This document shows positions 7,139-16,100 of a stretch of DNA of 64,000 nt, one piece after another. The notes under the pieces are model-generated. The model was given only the letters and a program-made list of their open reading frames with translations, had not been told where the DNA came from and did no database searches. Position 1 is the stretch's first letter; each line of letters opens with the position of its first letter. This DNA is from Flexibacter flexilis DSM 6793 (GTDB taxonomy: Bacteria > Bacteroidota > Bacteroidia > Cytophagales > Flexibacteraceae). The DNA is taken from NCBI RefSeq assembly GCF_900112255.1, contig NZ_FOLE01000003.1, forward strand, positions 186,001 through 250,000. Reading direction: 5' to 3'. The position numbers and the translations under genes were made by a program.

Positions 7139-9634
7139 CACTTGCATAATGCCCGAATAACCATCGCGAATCTGTGGCAGTCGCCAATTTACTTCCTCGA
7201 AGTCAGGTATATGCTCGTAGAGTATGGCCATTAGTGCATTGCGGTCTGCTTGGCCATAAAAACTGATATGTTGGCGGTTGTGTTCGTCGTAATGTACCCG
7301 AACTTCAAGGCTTTCCAACTCCCCAATTTCATTAATCACATTGTCCAGATTTATGTGATTATTGCAAATGAAATTCAACTCCAAATCTGGTTCTACACCT
7401 TCTATACCAGGTTCTGGCAACGGCACGCGACTGCTGAAACTCACAATAATATCGGCATAAATGGCTTGGGTTTGGATAAATTTCTTGCTGTCTTCTTCGC
7501 GTTGTTTGAGTTGAGTCAATACTTTTTCGCGCGAATAACCGCGTTTTTTCATGTCGCGGCGCACTTTCCAATGTACGCGCAAGGCCTCTTCGGGCTGCAC
7601 GAATATTTTCAGGTCGTAGCGGTCTCTCGATTCTTTCAGATAAAAAGTATGCAATCCTTCAAAAATGACAAGTTTGGCCGGTTTGATAAATAGCGGCAAG
7701 GTAAACGTCCCTTTGTTGTGGTCGTAGTGTCGGCGTTGTACTTTGTTGCCTTGTACGAGCTGCCCCAAATCATATACGTCCGACTGCAAATGATTGGCCT
7801 GCGGGTTAAGATGCGTATATTCTTGCCATTTGTCGTGGCCACGTTCCCATTTGTGCATATCGTCGCCGCGTACAATGGTTACATTTTTCAGGTCAAGCAC
7901 CTCGCCAATGGCTTGTGTCAGGCTGCTTTTGCCCGACCCAGAGTCGCCACCAATGCCCAACAAAAATGGCATTGTGCGCAATTTGTATTCCATGTTACGT
8001 TTTAGTCCTTTCTGATAAATCCATAACACATTGACAGCCAGTAATGTTTGTAGCACTGTGAAAGACATATACAGGATTTTGGGTGCAGGCAAACCTGTTT
8101 TGTCCATAAATCCATAAAAATTACTGCTGTTGCTGCTATGGTTATTGATTAACTGAAATACTTGTACATAATCCGACTGTGGTTGCACAAAGAAATACAG
8201 CAGATAGGAGGCGATAAATAGTCCAAAAACAATTTTGGGAGCTTCGTCTTCTTTCAGATAATAATAAATGAAGAAAGGAATAGACCAATAATGCCAGCCT
8301 TGCATCGGTGGCACAAAAAATAATATTACCCCGAAGGCAAAAGCCAAGAACATAATAAAAACGTCGCGGCTAAATGTCTTCATGGTAAGGCTACGCACCA
8401 ATACTATCAACAATGCCGCAGGCACAGCATAAAGCACCAAGTTGGGCCCAAAAGGATAAGATACATCAAATATTTTGGCTTGTTCGGTGTTGGCATAAAC
8501 CATTTTCCAGAAGCCTGCGCTGAAAGCAAAAGGCAGATTAAGCACAATAACCGTAGCGGCTATAATAGCGGCATAATAGCTTGTTTTGATGATGTTATCA
8601 TTTTGCCGATAAAGATACAAGCAGTAAAAAGGCACAACCAGCACCATATTAAATTTGGTGGCAATGGAAAGCCCCAAAAAGATAGCCGAAATGATTACGC
8701 GTTCTCTAAAAAGCGTGTACAACGAGATGAAAAGTAGCGCAATCGGCAAAGAGTCCAATTGCCCGTGCACATAACTAATGTAAATGAGTACGGGATTGAG
8801 CCAATACCACCAAAGCAATTGTACGTGTGAACGTTTGAGCCATTGGCTTAAAATGTATAAAATGACGGTGTCGGCGGCCAATAGCGGCAAACGATACGCC
8901 AAAATAGCCAAATGCCCCACTTCGTTGTAGTTCCCCGACCAAAAAGGTGACAACAATACACGCGGTATGCTCAAAATATAAAGCATTAGCGGCGGATACG
9001 GAAACGCATTGGTGCTGCCTTGTGCTACAAAATAGTCGTAAGGATTTTGGAAACCACTTGATACATAATAGTTTACAAATGGGGCAAACAAATCTACCAA
9101 GTAATTGGAAGCCAGCGTAGAAGCCAATACCAATTTGATGAGAAACCCTATCAGAAAAATAGGAGACATCAGGACGGTATAGCGAAAAAAACCACGTTGG
9201 TCGTAAACCAAAAATTTAAGACGTTGGGATAAAGTGTTGTGTTGGGCATTATTAAATACCCAGAATCGCGTTCCGATAAAGTTTATAATCGTAGTGAGAA
9301 TAATGGAAAGTAAATTGCCCAAGGGTTTATACACTCCGATTTTGTCCACGACGATGTACAAGAACACAAGCCCACAAATCAGCGAACACAAATAGACGGT
9401 GGCGTATTTCCACCAATCATTTTTGGACGCTGTTTCGGCATTGAATGTCCATTTTTTATTAAAAAAATATCCCACAACAACCCCAACCAAAAAGCCAGTA
9501 GCCGAAGCCGCCAAATAATTTATATCCAGCAATTGGAGCAGTGCATAAAACGTACTGTAATTGACGGCTGTACTAAAGCCACCGACTACTGCAAACCGCA
9601 ATATTTGTTGGATAATAGGACTTTTGAGGTTCAT
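7106..9634 (-). CDS. GtrA / GT-C glycosyltransferase / P-loop kinase fusion protein
   Basis: This 842-residue protein has three parts. Residues about 10-130 form a four-helix GtrA domain (RFAVVGGFSTAVNY, then NKKWTF, ending FIGTRFWVF), the family that flips polyprenyl-linked sugars. Residues about 150-545 are a multi-pass GT-C-like membrane region containing NPYDYF, YPPLMLY and HGQLDSLP (290-297). Residues about 556-842 form a cytosolic P-loop kinase resembling uridine kinase or phosphoribulokinase, with Walker A GDSGSGKSS (563-571), a following RGDDMHKWERG and FEGLHTFY. The start at 9634 is chosen because it lies 1 nt after the stop of the upstream HAD gene; an ATG at 9703 would overlap that gene by 68 nt. 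It is the last gene of the operon. The fusion of kinase to flippase and transferase is unusual; the phosphorylated substrate is unknown. Confidence 0.8.
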   Translation of the reverse strand: MNLKSPIIQQILRFAVVGGFSTAVNYSTFYALLQLLDINYLAASATGFLVGVVVGYFFNKKWTFNAETASKNDWWKYATVYLCSLICGLVFLYIVVDKIGVYKPLGNLLSIILTTIINFIGTRFWVFNNAQHNTLSQRLKFLVYDQRGFFRYTVLMSPIFLIGFLIKLVLASTLASNYLVDLFAPFVNYYVSSGFQNPYDYFVAQGSTNAFPYPPLMLYILSIPRVLLSPFWSGNYNEVGHLAILAYRLPLLAADTVILYILSQWLKRSHVQLLWWYWLNPVLIYISYVHGQLDSLPIALLFISLYTLFRERVIISAIFLGLSIATKFNMVLVVPFYCLYLYRQNDNIIKTSYYAAIIAATVIVLNLPFAFSAGFWKMVYANTEQAKIFDVSYPFGPNLVLYAVPAALLIVLVRSLTMKTFSRDVFIMFLAFAFGVILFFVPPMQGWHYWSIPFFIYYYLKEDEAPKIVFGLFIASYLLYFFVQPQSDYVQVFQLINNHSSNSSNFYGFMDKTGLPAPKILYMSFTVLQTLLAVNVLWIYQKGLKRNMEYKLRTMPFLLGIGGDSGSGKSSLTQAIGEVLDLKNVTIVRGDDMHKWERGHDKWQEYTHLNPQANHLQSDVYDLGQLVQGNKVQRRHYDHNKGTFTLPLFIKPAKLVIFEGLHTFYLKESRDRYDLKIFVQPEEALRVHWKVRRDMKKRGYSREKVLTQLKQREEDSKKFIQTQAIYADIIVSFSSRVPLPEPGIEGVEPDLELNFICNNHINLDNVINEIGELESLEVRVHYDEHNRQHISFYGQADRNALMAILYEHIPDFEEVNWRLPQIRDGYSGIMQVLITYAIFQKR

Positions 9635-9635
9635 A

Positions 9636-10289
9636 TTAAATTTGTTGTGTTGAAATACCCAATACTTTCGCGCCAGCGATGTCTTTTTTCTCGGAGTCGC
9701 CAATCATTAAGGCCTGTTGCGGCAAAATCTTTAGTTTGGCCAATGCTAATTCAAATATATGTGGGTGTGGTTTTTCTACACCTGCCTCCTCTGAGCTCAC
9801 AACAAAGGAAATATAAGGCGCAAGATTCCAATGTGTCAGTTTACGCAATTGGATTTGTGCCGTCAGGTCGGTTATTAAGCAAACGGGCACGCCACTTTGT
9901 TTGCATTTTTCAAGAAAAACAATCGCTTCTTCAAATACGATAGCCGTATCTAAAAACGTAGCCCAGTAAATTTCTTCGGCCTCCAGCACTAATGCGGGAT
10001 TGCTTTTGCCTGTCAGTTTTTCGATTGCTCCTTGTGCATACAGCAGTCGTGAATGTGAGGCGGCTTGTCCGTGTAACCGATGGTGTACCAGTTGCCGCGA
10101 AGCCGATAACTGTTGCGAAACCTCAATTTCGGACGCGCCTGTTTGCTTGGCCAAAAACGCTAACATGGCGGCTTGTCCCGCTTCGTGCGCGGGTTGGTAG
10201 CTGTAAAGCGTATCGTCGAGGTCTAACAAAATTCCCGCAAATTCTTGGGGGTTAATACTTAAAAAGGCAGCCAAATGATGATGACGCAT
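9636..10289 (-). CDS. HAD-superfamily hydrolase
   Basis: This 217-residue haloacid-dehalogenase-like protein is likely a sugar or nucleotide phosphatase. Motif I is LLDLDDTLY (nucleophile D23, acid D25), with a helical cap from about residue 30 to 100. Motif II is in CLITDLTA, the motif III lysine in GVEKPHPHIF, and motif IV in MIGDSEKKD. Its ATG overlaps the stop of the upstream GT-C gene (TAATG), and its own stop is 1 nt from the next start, so the three genes are translationally coupled. In context it may remove phosphate during synthesis of an activated sugar or polyol (inference). Confidence 0.85.
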   Translation of the reverse strand: MRHHHLAAFLSINPQEFAGILLDLDDTLYSYQPAHEAGQAAMLAFLAKQTGASEIEVSQQLSASRQLVHHRLHGQAASHSRLLYAQGAIEKLTGKSNPALVLEAEEIYWATFLDTAIVFEEAIVFLEKCKQSGVPVCLITDLTAQIQLRKLTHWNLAPYISFVVSSEEAGVEKPHPHIFELALAKLKILPQQALMIGDSEKKDIAGAKVLGISTQQI

Positions 10290-12040
10290 TATTGTTGGGT
10301 TAATTGATTTTGAGTTGATGGCAAACGTAAAACATAGAAAAATACCTCGTTTTTGCCGTTGCTGGTTAAGGGTAGATATTCCACTTGTGTAGATGAATAA
10401 ACTTCTATTTTCTCCAGCACTTCCGCTTGTGCTACTACTTCTTTGTCATGAGGCGTTGCCTCTTCCCACTGCTTGAGCGGGGTGCGTGTGGACAGAAAAC
10501 CAAATATAGTAGGCAACTTGTTACTGTTCGTTTTTTCCAAGTCTTCAGTGCTTTCGCAACGCTTCCAACCTAAAATTTCCAAGTTATATGTATAAAGTCG
10601 CGTTACTACATCTTTTACTTGATGTTTTTCTAAAAGTGCTAATATTTTGGGTGCATCAAAGGCTTCCGTTCTTTCTTGCTGATTTTGAACCATATACACC
10701 CCAAATAAAACCAAGTGCAAAGCTACAAAGCCAATGGGTAAATATTGTTTTACCAAATCATTTTTGATAATAGACAATAGTTTGATGAGGCCATCCACTG
10801 CGCCGACCACAAATAACGGTTGCAAGATAAGTGAATGGCGTGTAGGGCTATAAGTGATTTTTTGTAGAACAGAAAGCACTACCCATGTTCCCATTATACA
10901 AACAAACAAAGCCCAAAAGCCCAGCATTTTTTTGTCTTGTGTTTTTATGGCTGTGTATAAACCGAAGAAACACAAACCCAAAACAATAGCCGTAATAAAG
11001 TGCGTATAAAAACCCTCTGGCGTAGTGCTGGCCGTCAGCGACTCGACGATATACCAAGTATTTTTACCAAAAAAAGTAAATGCGTAGCCAATTTTTTCGC
11101 CCAAACCACCAGCAGGCAGGCCAAACAAAAATTCATGATTGGGGCCTGCATTCCATTTTACAGCCCAATTATTATCTATCTTATCTTTTAGCGTAAGAAT
11201 CAGAACTTTATAAACCACTGGTACAATAAAAATAAACGCCGCCAGCGGATATAGCAGTGCTTTGATAATTTGCTGCCTAAATTGTGTTTTGTTGTTGATA
11301 TACCAACTTACCAAAGAGCCAACAAAAAAGGAGGGTATTATTACCAAAAATTGATACTGCCCCAGCAAACAAACCGAAAGTATAAAACCCAGTATCAGAT
11401 AGTATTTGATGTCCCATTTGCGCTCCGCAATAAAAAACCAGAGAGCCGCCGCAAAAAAACAAGGACCTATGGCATACGAACTCATTTGCCCTGCATAAAT
11501 AATATTTTCCCAAGCAAAAGCAGTAAGTGCAGCTCCCAACGCGCCAGTTATCAATTTATCTGTTTGTGTTTGGCTCGGATTGATTTTATAACAAACAATA
11601 AACGAAAGTAAAACTCCTATTGCACTCAATACAAACGGAATAAAACGCCCATTTTCTAATACAGATTGGTAGCTGTGGCGGTCTGCGGCACGAATGAGAT
11701 AAGAAGACCCAATGAACTGTAAAGGAGCATACGATGAGCCTTGCATGATAGTTTCTGCATCCGAATAAGCCTTTATGATAGAGCCAACGAATCGCCCTGC
11801 CACAGGAATTTTATGGGCATGACGAAGTTTGTTATAAACCCAGTTTTCTTCTTTGGGTTTTGTGCCGTTGAGCAGATGCGCTTCCATTTCTGCTGGTGCG
11901 GTATTGACGTACATATAAGTTGCTACAAGCAAATCGTCGCAGTGTGTAAAGTGGTGCTTCCAAGACCAAACACGAATGTATAGCCCCAAAGACAGAACCA
12001 ATACTGATAAGAAAATTACTGTAGCTTTTAATGCGTTCAT
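10289..12040 (-). CDS. GT-C type membrane glycosyltransferase (GT39/ArnT-like)
   Basis: This 583-residue multi-pass protein has many hydrophobic helices. After the first helix it has HCDDLLVA with D35-D36, the place where GT-C enzymes (PMT, ArnT) carry their catalytic acidic residues in the first periplasmic loop. A soluble C-terminal region (about 460-583) follows the last helix. GT-C enzymes use polyprenyl-phosphate sugars as donors on the periplasmic side, which fits the adjacent GT2 and GtrA components. It starts 4 nt after the upstream nucleotidyltransferase stop. The acceptor is unknown; assignment to a named family is tentative. Confidence 0.65.
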   Translation of the reverse strand: MNALKATVIFLSVLVLSLGLYIRVWSWKHHFTHCDDLLVATYMYVNTAPAEMEAHLLNGTKPKEENWVYNKLRHAHKIPVAGRFVGSIIKAYSDAETIMQGSSYAPLQFIGSSYLIRAADRHSYQSVLENGRFIPFVLSAIGVLLSFIVCYKINPSQTQTDKLITGALGAALTAFAWENIIYAGQMSSYAIGPCFFAAALWFFIAERKWDIKYYLILGFILSVCLLGQYQFLVIIPSFFVGSLVSWYINNKTQFRQQIIKALLYPLAAFIFIVPVVYKVLILTLKDKIDNNWAVKWNAGPNHEFLFGLPAGGLGEKIGYAFTFFGKNTWYIVESLTASTTPEGFYTHFITAIVLGLCFFGLYTAIKTQDKKMLGFWALFVCIMGTWVVLSVLQKITYSPTRHSLILQPLFVVGAVDGLIKLLSIIKNDLVKQYLPIGFVALHLVLFGVYMVQNQQERTEAFDAPKILALLEKHQVKDVVTRLYTYNLEILGWKRCESTEDLEKTNSNKLPTIFGFLSTRTPLKQWEEATPHDKEVVAQAEVLEKIEVYSSTQVEYLPLTSNGKNEVFFYVLRLPSTQNQLTQQ

Positions 12041-12044
12041 TGTT

Positions 12045-12803
12045 TTACTTTTTTAGTTTAGCAAAAAATCCTTCCCAGTATTGGAATGTGCGCAAGTCGT
12101 CGGGTGTGCCCCAACAAATGTATTTGTCCGCCTCAAAAGCCTTTACTTTTTGTCCGCTTTCGATGAGCTCGTTCATGAGTTCATCTACATAAAACTCCCC
12201 TTTGATGCGGCGATTTTTGGCTATCATGCTTTCGGCTGCTTTCACAAAATCGCTGCCTTTTTTGAATGAAAAAGCCCCAATTACAGCGTGGTCTTGGAGT
12301 GGATTATCGCTAATCGGAATTTTTACACTCACTTTGGTAGCGTTCTGTTCATTATCCACAGCTACCCAGCCGTATTGTTCGGGTTTGGGAACAACCGTTA
12401 CGTTATGCCGAAATGTCCAAACTTGTGCGTCGGAGGCTTCAAAGGTTTTGGCAAAGGCCGTTTCTTCCCAAATCATGCCGTTATCGCTTGCGCCAATTAC
12501 CAACGGTTCGTCGTTGTTGATGTATTCTTTGGCCAACAAACAAGTAGAGGCTTGTCCTTCGGTTAGGTAATCTATCGCAATAACGGTGGAGTTTGGAAAC
12601 CACTTTTTTAATTCTTTATCTATCTGATATTCAGTTATATGAAAGTCTCTGCAAACAAAAATATAATGGTCTGCTTTGGGCAAACTCTGCGCGGCACGCA
12701 CCACCATTGGCACGCCCATCACCTCAATAAGTGGCTTTGGTGTGGTATATCCTTCTTGTTTGTAGCGCGAACCTTCGCCCGCCATTGGGATTAATGCTAT
12801 CAT
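12045..12803 (-). CDS. Sugar-nucleotidyltransferase-like protein A
   Basis: This 252-residue NTP-transferase fold protein activates a sugar or alditol phosphate with an NTP. The signature PMAGEGSRYKQEGYTTPKPL (residues 6-25) gives the G-x-G-x-R nucleotide loop and the catalytic lysine K23. A metal-site-type aspartate is in GASDNGM, and the C-terminus has KAFEADKYICWGTPDDL, as in small bacterial sugar nucleotidyltransferases. It is a clear paralogue of the next gene upstream (12843-13628), with the same N- and C-terminal motifs, suggesting an old tandem duplication. Its substrate probably differs. Confidence 0.8.
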   Translation of the reverse strand: MIALIPMAGEGSRYKQEGYTTPKPLIEVMGVPMVVRAAQSLPKADHYIFVCRDFHITEYQIDKELKKWFPNSTVIAIDYLTEGQASTCLLAKEYINNDEPLVIGASDNGMIWEETAFAKTFEASDAQVWTFRHNVTVVPKPEQYGWVAVDNEQNATKVSVKIPISDNPLQDHAVIGAFSFKKGSDFVKAAESMIAKNRRIKGEFYVDELMNELIESGQKVKAFEADKYICWGTPDDLRTFQYWEGFFAKLKK

Positions 12804-12842
12804 ACTGGGTATTTTTGTCTTAAATAAAAGATGCTTTACGGC

Positions 12843-13628
12843 TTAGTGGCCTTGAGGTTTGAGGGCAAGGCTTTCAAATATTTCGCTCCAATAGTTGTAT
12901 TCTTCCAAATCTTGCGGCGTTCCCCATTGGCAGAAATGCGGAATTTTATCGTAAACCAATACTTTAAGCCCATCTCTCACCAACAAATTATAGGTTAAGC
13001 TCGCATAATATTCACCGTTTAGGTTTACATCTTCGGCGATTTGCTGCTGATAATATTTTTTGAGTAAAGCTCCACTTTTAAAATAATACATTCCCGAAGA
13101 GTGCTTGTCCAATTTCTTATCGGCATTCCACGCAAACTTTTCACGGATTTCGGTCAGATAGCCGTTTTCGTCCGTTTTGCAACTCGCGTATAGGTTGATG
13201 GCAGGCAACAAATGCGGATGAAATCCTGTGTAACAAGGAATTGCACCTTCGCAGCCATCGGCCAGCACCGTTTTTTTGAAATCTTCATAATCCCAATCTT
13301 GGAAATAATCGCAGTAGCTCACGATGCACGGCTCGTTGTCGTCGATAGCATCTAATACTTTGACGATAGAACCCGCAGGCCCCGATTTCTCGCCTTTTAC
13401 CGTCCTGATTTGGGCTGTTGGTTTGAGGCGTTGGAGTGTTTCCACCACGGGCGTTGTATTTACGTGCTCTTCGCGCACCACAAACAGAAAATTATCTTCG
13501 TTGGGAAACAGATTACAAACCCATTCGATAATAGGCTTCCCGTGTACGGGTATTAGTGGTTTAATGTCCTTATAACCAGCTCTTACAAATCGTGAGCCTT
13601 CGCCCGAAAGAGGAATTATTATTTGCAT
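12843..13628 (-). CDS. Sugar-nucleotidyltransferase-like protein B
   Basis: This 261-residue NTP-transferase fold protein is paralogous to its downstream neighbour. It has PLSGEGSRFVRAGYKDIKPL (catalytic K23), a metal-binding-like motif in SYCDYFQDWD and the terminal VYDKIPHFCQWGTPQDL. It lies 39 nt upstream of protein A and 9 nt downstream of the class II aldolase, so all three are probably co-transcribed. Two nucleotidyltransferases in one operon suggest either two activated donors or one that has become regulatory; both keep the key residues. Confidence 0.8.
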   Translation of the reverse strand: MQIIIPLSGEGSRFVRAGYKDIKPLIPVHGKPIIEWVCNLFPNEDNFLFVVREEHVNTTPVVETLQRLKPTAQIRTVKGEKSGPAGSIVKVLDAIDDNEPCIVSYCDYFQDWDYEDFKKTVLADGCEGAIPCYTGFHPHLLPAINLYASCKTDENGYLTEIREKFAWNADKKLDKHSSGMYYFKSGALLKKYYQQQIAEDVNLNGEYYASLTYNLLVRDGLKVLVYDKIPHFCQWGTPQDLEEYNYWSEIFESLALKPQGH

Positions 13629-13637
13629 AACTTTTGA

Positions 13638-14690
13638 TTATTTTTTGAGTAAAGCTCTGCGATAGGCTTCACTTTCCATGTTGTTGATGTAGTTGGCTTG
13701 GGTTTGGCCAATAAAATTAGGAGCACTGATATGGCTTCTCAAAAACAAATACGCCAATAGCGTTTCTTCTAAAGTAATGGCTTCTTTGAGCGTTTCCACC
13801 AGATAAGTAACACCGAAGTTTTCGCTATGAATATTTATTTTTTTGTCTGGATTTGGTGCAGACCTGATGGCGATATTCCCAGAAAAAAATACGACTTGGT
13901 CGGGGAAAAGCACTTGTTCAAAAAAGGCTGCGTCGCTGACGTGCAAAGCACTGAGCCACTGAGCCAACTCCGCGTTTTGGCTTTCAAAAAGTTTGTTTTC
14001 CTTGTGGGTTACGGCTGGGCGAGGGTAGGGCAGATTGATGTCAAAATATTTTTTCAATATATCGTTTACTTGCTCATCTAACGCCAAAGTACTTGCTACT
14101 TCGTCACCCGTAGTAACCAAACCATGATTTTGCAAGAAAAAAACAGATGGCACACAGCCATTTTTTTCAATAAAATCATTTTTTGCTTTCAGGATAGATT
14201 GACTCAAACCAAAACCTGGGTTTGCATACGGAATGTAAATAGGCCGAATGGCTGTATTTTCGAATATTTGGGACAAAAGCGACTCGCAATCTTGGGCGCA
14301 ATTCACCAAATTACTATAAACACTGTGCGTGTGATACACTACTTTTTCCAAAACGGCATGAAATCCAGTTTCCATACTTGGCCTTAGCACGGGATAATTG
14401 CCTGATTTGTCCACACATTCGCCCACAAATTTGGAAGTAATATCTTCTTGCTCTTTGGTCGGATTCTCGTTAATAGAATCATTAAACAATTGAATTACAG
14501 GCTTATAATTGACCATTGTATAAGCCTGCGATTCTGTCATCTCGGACAGCAAAAAACCAGAGGCTTTGATGGCCATTAGTTCTTCATTGATTTTGAAACT
14601 TGTATTGCCGCCGCCGCCTTGCACCAAATCCGATTTGCTGCCCAACAAACGCGATGCCGCCAAAAATGATTGGAATGTGTTTGTACTCAT
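13638..14690 (-). CDS. Class II aldolase/adducin-family protein
   Basis: This 350-residue protein resembles the aldolase part of rhamnulose-1-phosphate aldolase and related sugar-phosphate lyases or epimerases. It shows LVQGGGGNTSFK (phosphate-binding loop), the zinc-ligand pair in VVYHTHSVYSN and a third His in QNHGLVTTG. It is the first gene of the six-gene glycan operon. An ATG at 14735 would add 15 hydrophobic residues; 14690 (MSTNTFQSF) better fits a cytosolic enzyme. It may make or interconvert the phosphorylated sugar that the downstream nucleotidyltransferases activate (inference). The substrate cannot be read from sequence. Confidence 0.75.
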   Translation of the reverse strand: MSTNTFQSFLAASRLLGSKSDLVQGGGGNTSFKINEELMAIKASGFLLSEMTESQAYTMVNYKPVIQLFNDSINENPTKEQEDITSKFVGECVDKSGNYPVLRPSMETGFHAVLEKVVYHTHSVYSNLVNCAQDCESLLSQIFENTAIRPIYIPYANPGFGLSQSILKAKNDFIEKNGCVPSVFFLQNHGLVTTGDEVASTLALDEQVNDILKKYFDINLPYPRPAVTHKENKLFESQNAELAQWLSALHVSDAAFFEQVLFPDQVVFFSGNIAIRSAPNPDKKINIHSENFGVTYLVETLKEAITLEETLLAYLFLRSHISAPNFIGQTQANYINNMESEAYRRALLKK

Positions 14691-14835
14691 CGAAACAAAT
14701 AGAAAAATGACTTTAAATAATAAAGTTGTCTGCAATATTATGTTTTATAATCCCAATATACAATAAGGATTATGCTTTTGTCGGTGCGGATTGTGCTGTC
14801 TGTTAAATAGTGTTACGCTCTTTGTACTGGTCGTA

Positions 14836-14864
14836 TTTGCTTTACCCTAATTTTTTTAGCTTTG
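14836..14864 (+). promoter_or_regulatory. Predicted sigma-A promoter for the GNAT-like gene
   Basis: TTTG at 14836-14839 is followed after 17 nt by TAGCTTTG at 14857-14864, matching the Bacteroidota -33/-7 form (TTTG and TAnnTTTG). The start codon at 14902 is 37 nt downstream of the -7 box. Confidence 0.6.
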
Positions 14865-14901
14865 CGCCTTTAAGTCATGTCTTTTTCCAACTCCAACCGA
14901 G

Positions 14902-16077
14902 ATGAAAATACAACTCGTAACCAACGATAACACCGCACTTGTGCAAGAATTTTTGCAGTTGCCTGTGCGCCTATACAAAAACGAACCCAAATGGATTCGT
15001 CCGCTCGACAAAGACATTGAGGCGGTTTTTAACCCCAAAACCAATAAATATTTTGCGCATGGCTCATGTGTGCGTTGGATTTTGCAAGACGACAAAGGCC
15101 AAACCATTGGCCGTGTAGCCGCTTTTGTGGACAAACGCGCTGCCAACAAAAACAACGAGCAACCGACTGGCGGCATGGGTTTTTTTGAATGTATCAACGA
15201 CAAAGCCGCCGCGTATTTGCTGTTTGATACTTGCAAACAATGGCTCGTAGAACAAGGCATGGAAGCAATGGACGGCCCGATTAACTTCGGCGACCGCGAT
15301 AAATGGTGGGGACTTTTGGTAGATGGTTTTGAAGAACCAAACTACTGTATGCCTTATAACCACCTGTATTACAAAGGATTATTTGAGGCTTATGGCTTTC
15401 AAGATTATTTCCAACAATTTACGTTTAGGCGCGTAATTGCGGAGGCTGCCCCCGAAAAAATGAAGGAAAAGGCGCAACGCATCATGGATAATCCTGATTA
15501 TACGTTCGATTATTTGCATCGTAACAATATGGAAAAATACGCCGAAGATTTCCGTATTATTTACAACAAGGCTTGGGCAAAACACGCGGGTGTGCGCGAA
15601 ATGCCAAAGGCGCAAGCCATGAACATTATGAAGCAAATCAAGCCAATTTTGGACGAGAAATTGATTTTGTTCATCTACTTTCAAGGGCAACCTGTGGCTT
15701 TTTTTATTATGCTTCCCGAAATGAACCAAGTTTTTAAGCATTTCAACGGCCATTTTAACCAGAAAAACCCTTTGCATTTGCTCAAATTTTTGTGGTACAA
15801 ACGCAAAGTAGATAAAGTGTTTGGCGTGGCGTTTGGCGTAGCTCCAGAGCAGCAAGGCAAAGGCGTGGAAAGTGCTTTGATGGAATATTATCGCCGCTTT
15901 GCGCACGTGCCGAATTATCGCTACAAAACACTAGAGATGAACTGGATAGGCGACTTTAATCCCAAAATGGTAAAAGTAGTCAAAGATATAGACTCGCACG
16001 TATATAAAACGCATATCACGTACCGCAAACTATTCGACGAAAACAAGCCTTTTAGCCGTTGTCCCGCTATTCGTTAA
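14902..16077 (+). CDS. GNAT-fold protein of a Bacteroidota family
   Basis: This 391-residue cytosolic protein looks like the long GNAT-related family common in Bacteroidota. The N-terminus has FLQLPVRLYKNEPKWIRPL and then a region with YFAHGSCVRWIL and IGRVAAFVD. The C-terminal half carries an acetyl-CoA-site-like segment in GVAFGVAPEQQGKGVESAL (Q-x-x-G-K-G). No membrane segments or signal peptide are seen. It is divergent from the aldolase operon and followed 23 nt later by a small conserved gene, so the two may be co-transcribed. The acetyl acceptor is unknown. Confidence 0.65.
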   Translation: MKIQLVTNDNTALVQEFLQLPVRLYKNEPKWIRPLDKDIEAVFNPKTNKYFAHGSCVRWILQDDKGQTIGRVAAFVDKRAANKNNEQPTGGMGFFECINDKAAAYLLFDTCKQWLVEQGMEAMDGPINFGDRDKWWGLLVDGFEEPNYCMPYNHLYYKGLFEAYGFQDYFQQFTFRRVIAEAAPEKMKEKAQRIMDNPDYTFDYLHRNNMEKYAEDFRIIYNKAWAKHAGVREMPKAQAMNIMKQIKPILDEKLILFIYFQGQPVAFFIMLPEMNQVFKHFNGHFNQKNPLHLLKFLWYKRKVDKVFGVAFGVAPEQQGKGVESALMEYYRRFAHVPNYRYKTLEMNWIGDFNPKMVKVVKDIDSHVYKTHITYRKLFDENKPFSRCPAIR

Positions 16078-16100
16078 TTGTATAACAATAATAATTATTT

